Origin: Chloroflexota bacterium
Lineage (GTDB): Bacteria; Chloroflexota; Limnocylindria; Limnocylindrales; CSP1-4
DNA length: 10,508 nucleotides
Assembly: GCA_021812735.1 (NCBI GenBank)
Contig: JAKAMV010000265.1
Location: 1 to 10,508, forward strand
Reading direction: 5' to 3'
Under the pieces are notes generated by a model. It was not told where the DNA came from. It saw only the letters and a list, made by a program, of their open reading frames with translations, and made no database searches. Numbering within the stretch: position 1 is the stretch's first letter; every line of letters begins with the position of its first letter. Below are positions 6,419-10,508 of this stretch, piece by piece. Made by a program: the position numbers and the translations under genes.

Positions 6419-6459
6419 AGTATACCCGCGGCCGCGGTCGGGTCCCCTGTTGGTACCAA
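6419..6459 (-). promoter_or_regulatory. Candidate mreB promoter with two palindromes
   Basis: On the minus strand, TATACT (6424-6419) matches the sigma70-type -10 consensus TATAAT in five of six bases and lies about 120 bp before the mreB start, in the 222-bp gap after the oxidoreductase gene. Upstream of it are a 12-bp perfect palindrome CCGCGGCCGCGG (6426-6437) and a 10-bp perfect palindrome TTGGTACCAA (6450-6459). No clear -35 hexamer lies at the proper distance, so the promoter may be activator-dependent or the match may be chance. The palindromes are reasonable regulator-binding candidates; such AT-containing words stand out in this GC-rich DNA. Confidence 0.35.
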
Positions 6460-6521
6460 TGGCGCGCGCGGGGGAGTACCCCAGACCCATGTCCGTGGGC
6501 CGGCACGGGGCGGACCGCCGC

Positions 6522-7697
6522 TCAGCGCCAGAGGACCTCCTCGCCGTGCTCGCCCACGAGCGGCGTCCCCTCGAGGTACCGCTGGTAGGCGAACGGCGCG
6601 ATGTCCACGGACCTCGCCGCCCCGTCGAGGATGAGCTCCGCCATCCCCAGGCCGACCGCCGGCGCGGTCTTGAACCCGGTCCCCGAGTGGCCGCAGTCGA
6701 GGAAGAAGCCCTCGGGCCCGGCCGACCCGACTCCGCCCAGGAACGCCCGCTGGTCAGGTGTCAGCCCGTCCTGCCCGGAGTGCGAGGTCCGGAAGTCCCC
6801 GTCGATCAGCCCGGGCACGCGACGGACCATCCGCTCGGCCGTGAGCTCCTCGAAGTCGGGCCGCGCGTCGGTCGTGTCGCGGTCGGGCGAGCCGCCGATC
6901 TGGCTGTCGTCCTCGAGGCCCACGAGGACCATGTCCGAGCCCTCGGGCCGGAAGTACATCCCGTTGGGGTTGTCGATGACCACCGGGATCGGTCGCGGCA
7001 CGGACGCCGGCACGCCCAGGTACCCGGTGTCGTGGCGCCAGACGCGGATCGGCAGGTCCATCCCCGCCAGCGCGCCCACGCGCTTCGCCCAGGCGCCGGC
7101 CGCGTTGACGACGACCGGCGCGTCGAAGGCGCCCTTGGCCGTCGTGACGCCGGTGACCCGGCCGCCCGCCTGGTGGATCGCGGTGACCTCGGCGCCCTGG
7201 ACCAGCCGCGCACCCCGCTCCTTGGCCGCCGCGATCAGGCTGCCGGCCGTCATCGACGGGTCGGCGTACCCGCTGTCGGGCTCGTACGCCGCCACCTCGT
7301 CGCCGACCGCCAGGCCTGGCGCGATCCGGCGGATCTCGTCTGCGTCCACGATGGACGAGTCCACGCCCAGCGCCCGGTGCGCCGCGCTGTTGGCCGCCAG
7401 CCGTGCCCGGTTCGCGCCCGGCTCGAGCCACAGGAATCCCGTCACGGTGAACCCGCACTCACCGCCCACGCGCTCGCGCCAGTTGCGGAACCAGTCCTGT
7501 GCGGCCCACGCGAGCCGCGCCTCGGCCAGCAGCTCGTAGTGGACGCGCACGAGCCCCGACGAGCGGCCGGTCGCGCCCGCCGCGACGACCGAGCGCTCCG
7601 CGACGATGACGCGCGCGCCCCGCGCGGCGAGGTGGAAGGCGAGGCTGGCGCCCTGCACCCCCGCCCCGATGACGATGACGTCCGCCGTGTCGGCCAT
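6522..7697 (-). CDS. FAD-dependent oxidoreductase, DAO / sarcosine oxidase-like
   Basis: A 391-residue cytoplasmic flavoprotein of the D-amino-acid-oxidase (DAO) superfamily, which oxidises C-N bonds of amino acids or N-methylated amines. Evidence: N-terminal Rossmann motif VIVIGAGVQGASLAFHLA at 7-24 with Glu34 closing the dinucleotide fold, RSSGLVRVHY at 45-54, a middle FAD-binding region with VVNAAGAWAKRV at 196-207, and the C-terminal GHSGTGFKTAPAVG at 336-349 typical of the sarcosine oxidase/SoxB and glycine-oxidase branch. The substrate cannot be fixed from sequence; sarcosine, dimethylglycine, proline-like or D-amino acids are all possible. The start ATG at 7697 has AGGAGG 11 bases upstream (7709-7714 on the plus strand). 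No metabolic partner gene is adjacent. It is divergent from the GAF-EAL gene, with a 205-bp shared upstream region. Confidence 0.88.
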   Translation of the reverse strand: MADTADVIVIGAGVQGASLAFHLAARGARVIVAERSVVAAGATGRSSGLVRVHYELLAEARLAWAAQDWFRNWRERVGGECGFTVTGFLWLEPGANRARLAANSAAHRALGVDSSIVDADEIRRIAPGLAVGDEVAAYEPDSGYADPSMTAGSLIAAAKERGARLVQGAEVTAIHQAGGRVTGVTTAKGAFDAPVVVNAAGAWAKRVGALAGMDLPIRVWRHDTGYLGVPASVPRPIPVVIDNPNGMYFRPEGSDMVLVGLEDDSQIGGSPDRDTTDARPDFEELTAERMVRRVPGLIDGDFRTSHSGQDGLTPDQRAFLGGVGSAGPEGFFLDCGHSGTGFKTAPAVGLGMAELILDGAARSVDIAPFAYQRYLEGTPLVGEHGEEVLWR

Positions 7698-7902
7698 GTG
7701 CGCTCGAACCTCCTGCAGGGAGCCAGTATCGTGGAACTCGCTGCGCCCGCGACCGTCTGTCCCTGGGTTGGCCAGCCAGAGGTGCGCGTCGGCCCGCTCT
7801 CGCGGCGACTACCGACACCGTCCCAGTACTTTCACCGCAGGGACCGCCGTGGGCCGGCCGGCGTACGGTCGGGTTCCTGATGTCCTCAGTGCCCACCGCC
7901 AG

Positions 7903-9174
7903 ATGACCGTACCAGCGGACGGCGCCCCCAACCCGGATCCCGGACGGTTGCTCGATGGCCTGGCCGCGTTGGCAGGCGCGGTCGCGTCGGCGCCGGACCT
8001 TCGGTCGATCTACCGCGCGCTCCTCGGGTACGCCACGACGTGCACGCCGACGAACGGGATCTTCGTCTCCCTCTATGACCCCGACCGCCAGCAGCGGGTG
8101 TGCGTCTACGCTGGCGGGGACGATCTTGAGGACGACATCTCGGCGCTTCCGCCGATGCCGATGAACGACAACCCCCAGAGCCGCGCGATCACGACCGGAG
8201 AGCCGGTCGTCACCCACGACCTCCAGGCGGCGCTCGCCGGCAAGCCCGTCATCAACCTCAGGGTGGACATCGACCCGCGACTGCCCCAGTCGTCGCTGGC
8301 GGTCCCGATGGTGGTCCTCGGCCGGATGATCGGCGTCTTCGAGGTCCAGAGCCTCGAGCCCGCTGCGTACGCCGAGGAGCACGTCGTGGCGATGCGGATG
8401 GCCGCCAACCTCGCCGCTCTCGCCACCGAGCGCGTCCTGATAGCGGACCGGCGCGCTCCGGACGGGAGCGCCGAGCGAGACGAGATCCGCTCGATCATCG
8501 CGAGCCGCGCGTTCACGACCGTGTTCCAGCCGATCGTGGAACTGGAGAGTCGGGCGACGATCGGCTTCGAGGCCCTGACCCGCTTCGCCGACGGCACCGC
8601 GCCGGACGTCCGCTTCGCCCAGGCGAGCGCCGCCGGCGTTGGCCTCGAGCTCGAGGTGGCCACGCTCGAGGCGGCCTTCCGGGCGTCGGAGCCCCTGCCC
8701 GCCAACGCCCTCCTCAACGTGAACGTGTCACCAGAACTCGTCCTCGCCGGGGAGCCGCTCGGGTCGATGCTCCGCCGGTGGAGCTGGCAGACGATCCTCG
8801 AGTTGACCGAGCACGACGCGATCGACGACTACGAGGTGCTCCGGGCCGCGATCCGGCCACTCAGACCTAACGTGCGGCTCGCGATCGACGATGCCGGCGC
8901 CGGCTTCGCCAGCTTCCGCCACATCCTCGAGCTCGCTCCCGATTTCGTGAAGCTCGACCGCGCGATCATCGCCGGTCTCGATGCCGACCCGGCACGTCAG
9001 GCGCTGGTCGCCGGCATGCGCCACTTCGCGGTCACGACTGGTTGTCAGCTCATCGCCGAGGGAATCGAGACCGCCGCGGAGCTCGACGCGCTCCGCTCGC
9101 TCGGCGTGTCGCTCGGCCAGGGCTACTACCTGGGGCGACCCGCGGCGCCGGACTGGTCGCTGCGCCTCGCATGA
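7903..9174 (+). CDS. GAF-EAL domain cyclic-di-GMP phosphodiesterase
   Basis: Predicted to hydrolyse c-di-GMP to pGpG under control of a sensory GAF domain, in the cytoplasm (no membrane segment). In the 423-residue protein, residues about 15-180 match a GAF fold, followed by a short linker (about 180-195) and an EAL domain at about 196-418. The catalytic set looks complete: E223 in the EAL motif (GFEALTR), N274 in NVS, E300 in LELTE, D329-D330 in IDDAGAGF, K350 in VKLDR, E387 in AEGIE and Q406 in GQGYYLG. The usual DDFG loop is DDAG here, seen in other high-GC EAL proteins. No GGDEF domain is present, so this is a dedicated phosphodiesterase rather than a bifunctional protein. ATG at 7903 is the first in-frame start before the GAF domain; no strong ribosome-binding site was found. 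The GAF ligand is unknown. Confidence 0.92.
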   Translation: MTVPADGAPNPDPGRLLDGLAALAGAVASAPDLRSIYRALLGYATTCTPTNGIFVSLYDPDRQQRVCVYAGGDDLEDDISALPPMPMNDNPQSRAITTGEPVVTHDLQAALAGKPVINLRVDIDPRLPQSSLAVPMVVLGRMIGVFEVQSLEPAAYAEEHVVAMRMAANLAALATERVLIADRRAPDGSAERDEIRSIIASRAFTTVFQPIVELESRATIGFEALTRFADGTAPDVRFAQASAAGVGLELEVATLEAAFRASEPLPANALLNVNVSPELVLAGEPLGSMLRRWSWQTILELTEHDAIDDYEVLRAAIRPLRPNVRLAIDDAGAGFASFRHILELAPDFVKLDRAIIAGLDADPARQALVAGMRHFAVTTGCQLIAEGIETAAELDALRSLGVSLGQGYYLGRPAAPDWSLRLA

Positions 9175-9482
9175 TGCACCGCGCGTTGCCGATCCCGAGG
9201 CCGGGAAGCCTGTCGCGTGCGCCGACCGGCATCTCGGTGGGCCGCCCCGCACCTGTGATCGTGGAGCGCACCGCGGGGAGCGTTGACGCGCGACCGTTTG
9301 CCCCGGGTCGCCATCGGGTCGCATCGAGCCACTGGCGAGACCGACCCGCGCAGAGCGAAGGCTGTCGGACGCGACCGCGTGTTGCTCTGCTGGTCGTCCC
9401 ACTGCTCCTCGTCTCGCTCCTGCCTGCCGCTGCAGCCGCGGCGCCGCTGTCAGGTGCGCTTCCGCTGCCCGCCGCTGCGACG

Positions 9483-9523
9483 TCTTGAGGAACTCTTGAG
9501 GCGATCCCGACGGAGCGCTTGAG
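9483..9523 (+). promoter_or_regulatory. Three phased CTTGAG boxes, candidate response-regulator operator
   Basis: An exact 8-bp direct repeat TCTTGAGG occurs at 9483-9490 and 9494-9501, an 11-bp spacing that places both on the same face of the helix. A third CTTGAG lies at 9518-9523, 23 bp after the second, close to two further turns. Tandem direct half-sites at about 11 bp are the usual layout for OmpR/PhoB-family regulators, and a response regulator is encoded two genes downstream. The boxes end about 62 bp before the SHOCT start codon, a sensible activator position. No -35/-10 pair is obvious, which also fits an activated promoter. Binding by that particular regulator is an inference. Confidence 0.5.
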
Positions 9524-9572
9524 CCGGTGCCGCCATCCTCGTCGCATGGAGCCCGACGCGGGCTCAGGCAAC

Positions 9573-9576
9573 GGAG
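9573..9576 (+). promoter_or_regulatory. Ribosome-binding site deciding the SHOCT start
   Basis: GGAG directly abuts an ATG at 9577 (no spacing) but lies 9 bases before a second in-frame ATG at 9586 and 12 before a third at 9589. Normal spacing favours 9586 as the true start. Confidence 0.5.
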
Positions 9577-9585
9577 ATGACGACG

Positions 9586-9879
9586 ATGATGGGATACGGT
9601 GCCGGGCTCGGGTTCGGCTTCGGGGGCGGCGGGCTACTCGTCGCGCTCGGCTGCATCGCGGTCCTGGTGGGGCTGGTGCTGCTCGCGGTTTGGGCGATCG
9701 GCCGGTCGGGCCAGGGCGCGGCGTCCGCGACAGCGGCCACGGGCGCACCGGCCATGGGTACGCCGACCGCCCCGGCACAGCCCGACGCGATGGAGGTGCT
9801 CCGACTGCGGCTCGCCCGGGGCGAGATCACCGTGGACGAGTTCACCGCGGCCAGGCAGGCCCTGGAGGCCGGGCGATGA
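9586..9879 (+). CDS. Small membrane protein with C-terminal SHOCT domain
   Basis: A 97-residue protein (100 if ATG 9577 is used). It opens with a Gly/Met-rich segment (MMGYGAGLGFGFGGGG), has one membrane helix at about 17-39 (LLVALGCIAVLVGLVLLAVW), an Ala/Thr/Pro linker, and ends with a SHOCT motif, DAMEVLRLRLARGEITVDEFTAARQALE (written here only as the domain spanning about 67-95). SHOCT is a short C-terminal helical module usually found at the end of membrane or oligomeric proteins; its role is thought to be oligomerisation and is not established. The stop overlaps the cupredoxin start (ATGA), indicating coupling. The MMGYG motif recurs in the cupredoxin next door. It is probably a partner in the copper/redox module; its precise function is unknown. 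Confidence 0.85.
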   Translation: MMGYGAGLGFGFGGGGLLVALGCIAVLVGLVLLAVWAIGRSGQGAASATAATGAPAMGTPTAPAQPDAMEVLRLRLARGEITVDEFTAARQALEAGR

Positions 9880-10421
9880 GCGCGCGGCTGGGGATCGCCG
9901 GGGCGGGGCTCGTCCTGGCCGGGGCGGTGATGATCGGCGCGGGGGCCGTCGTCGTCGGCGGGCCCGATGCGTTCGGACCGGCCACCGCGCCGCACGGCTA
10001 CGGGATGATGGGCGGTTACGGCGGCTACGGGATGATGGGCGGCGTCGGCATCACCGGAACGTCCTCGCCGGGGCCGGGCGAGGACGGCTTCGTCGCCGGC
10101 ACGCAGGCGAGCCCTCGCGTGGTCCAGGTCATCGCCGGCCCCGGCTACACCTTCACGCCGTCGGCGATCACGGTGCAGAAGGGCGAGACGGTCACGTTCG
10201 AGGTCACCGCCATGGGCCCGCTCGCCCACGAATTCATGGTGGGGCCCGCGGACGCGGTCGCCGCCGACCGGGGCGGAACACCCGAGGTCGCCGACATCGG
10301 GATGATGCAGACGAAGGCCGTGACGTACACGTTCGACGGTTCGGGGCCCTACGCCTTCGCCTGCCACGCGCCCGGCCACTACGAGGCCGGCATGAGGGGG
10401 GCGATCACGGTCGTCGGCTGA
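9876..10421 (+). CDS. Membrane-anchored type 1 copper protein (cupredoxin)
   Basis: A 181-residue protein with an N-terminal signal-anchor helix at about 5-28 (LGIAGAGLVLAGAVMIGAGA), a Met/Gly/Tyr-rich spacer with a repeated YGMMGG motif (42-56), and a cupredoxin beta-barrel at about 80-181. The type 1 copper ligands are all visible: His118 in LAHEF, then Cys163, His168 and Met173 in the CHAPGHYEAGM segment (C-x4-H-x4-M). A copper-binding electron carrier or copper-handling protein on the outer face of the membrane is therefore likely. The PYAFACHAPGHYEAGM ending is typical of plastocyanin/azurin-like domains. ATG at 9876 overlaps the SHOCT stop, with GGAGG about 7 bases upstream. The DNA for the Met/Gly spacer holds an exact 20-bp repeat (9996-10015 and 10023-10042). 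Its redox partner is not in the window. Confidence 0.9.
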   Translation: MSARLGIAGAGLVLAGAVMIGAGAVVVGGPDAFGPATAPHGYGMMGGYGGYGMMGGVGITGTSSPGPGEDGFVAGTQASPRVVQVIAGPGYTFTPSAITVQKGETVTFEVTAMGPLAHEFMVGPADAVAADRGGTPEVADIGMMQTKAVTYTFDGSGPYAFACHAPGHYEAGMRGAITVVG

Positions 10422-10437
10422 CGATTACGATCCGCGC

Positions 10438-10508
10438 ATGACCCTGCACGACCGCCCGCCGCGCGTCCTGGTCGTGGACGACGAACCGCCGATCCGCGCG
10501 GTCGTGCG
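10438..10508 (+). CDS. Response regulator receiver domain (N-terminal fragment, runs off the window)
   Basis: Only the first 23 codons are present, with the frame still open at the window end. After a short leader (MTLHDRPPR) comes VLVVDDEPPIRAVV, the first beta strand and acidic pocket (Asp14-Asp15) of a CheY-like receiver. The phosphorylated Asp, the output domain and thus the subfamily (OmpR, NarL or other) lie beyond the window. It starts 16 bp after the cupredoxin stop on the same strand, so it probably belongs to the same operon, and a sensor kinase would be expected next. It is the natural candidate to act on the CTTGAG boxes at 9483-9523. No Shine-Dalgarno sequence is evident in the short gap. 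Confidence 0.85.
   Translation, partial: MTLHDRPPRVLVVDDEPPIRAVV

Larger units (their letters stand above)
9175..9576 (+). other. Intergenic region with a doubtful 105-residue frame
   Basis: This 402-bp stretch precedes the SHOCT-cupredoxin operon. A frame from ATG 9171 (overlapping the EAL stop as ATGA) to TGA 9488 would encode 105 residues, with an Arg/Pro-rich first half and one hydrophobic segment near the end (RVALLVVPLLLVSLLPAAAA) resembling a signal peptide cut short after about 15 more residues. Its third-position G/C bias looks weaker than in the neighbouring genes, there is no ribosome-binding site, and no family was recognised. It is either a small membrane peptide, the decayed start of a secreted protein, or chance. 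Its stop codon lies inside the first CTTGAG box, which argues against it being an important gene. The remainder holds the operator candidate and leader of the next operon. Confidence 0.4.

Noticed and set aside
4695..7880. Very long plus-strand open frame (about 1061 codons) antisense to mreC, mreB and the FAD oxidoreductase
   Set aside because: Its translation is Arg/His/Pro/Gly-rich without any family motif, while all three genes opposite it have complete signatures. Long antisense frames arise in high-GC DNA because stop codons are AT-rich.

Overview
The window is very GC-rich DNA that encodes proteins almost end to end with strongly G/C-ending codons. GTG starts and 4-base start/stop overlaps are common. 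Gene content (short RmlA-type enzymes, MreB/MreC, an XRE protein ending in a 'FPLDG...VLML'-like tail, and a cupredoxin/SHOCT/response-regulator cluster) fits an uncultured high-GC Chloroflexota lineage (Limnocylindria-like) best. A high-GC actinobacterium is the main alternative. This placement is an inference from style and content; no marker gene is present.

Layout. (1) 1-62: tandem copies of a 14-bp GC-rich word. (2) 118-2922, minus strand: a tight dTDP-sugar operon transcribed rfbA > rfbB > rfbD, with a GTGA overlap and a 1-bp gap between genes. It makes dTDP-4-keto-6-deoxyglucose and reduces the rhamnose-type keto sugar, but the 3,5-epimerase rfbC is not in the window. (3) 2923-3478: a gene-free stretch full of structure: a ~40-bp tandem repeat, a 139-bp element bounded by a ~30-bp inverted repeat, and a cluster of 11- and 18-bp repeats. 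(4) 3479-4135, plus strand: an XRE-type helix-turn-helix protein with a conserved-looking C-terminal domain. Its stop codon runs directly into a second tandem repeat (39 bp, two perfect copies). (5) 4250-6299, minus strand: mreB > mreC, the core of the rod-shape elongation system, without mreD next to it. (6) 6522-7697, minus strand: an FAD-dependent DAO/sarcosine-oxidase-like oxidoreductase. (7) 7903-9174, plus strand, divergent from it: a GAF-EAL cyclic-di-GMP phosphodiesterase. (8) 9586-10508, plus strand: an operon of a membrane-anchored SHOCT peptide, a membrane-anchored type 1 copper protein (cupredoxin) and the start of a response regulator. It is preceded by three roughly helix-phased CTTGAG boxes.

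How it fits together. The rfb and mre groups are cell-envelope housekeeping genes. The XRE gene and its flanking repeats sit between them and look like the accessory part of the window. The last operon reads as a sensed and regulated copper or redox module: small membrane protein, periplasmic-facing copper protein, then its own two-component regulator, with the CTTGAG boxes as the natural candidate operator. No rRNA, tRNA, CRISPR array, transposase or phage gene was found. The most unusual parts are the repeat-rich 2.9-3.4 kb stretch and the XRE protein beside it, and the SHOCT-cupredoxin operon with its phased boxes and repeated Met/Gly motif.
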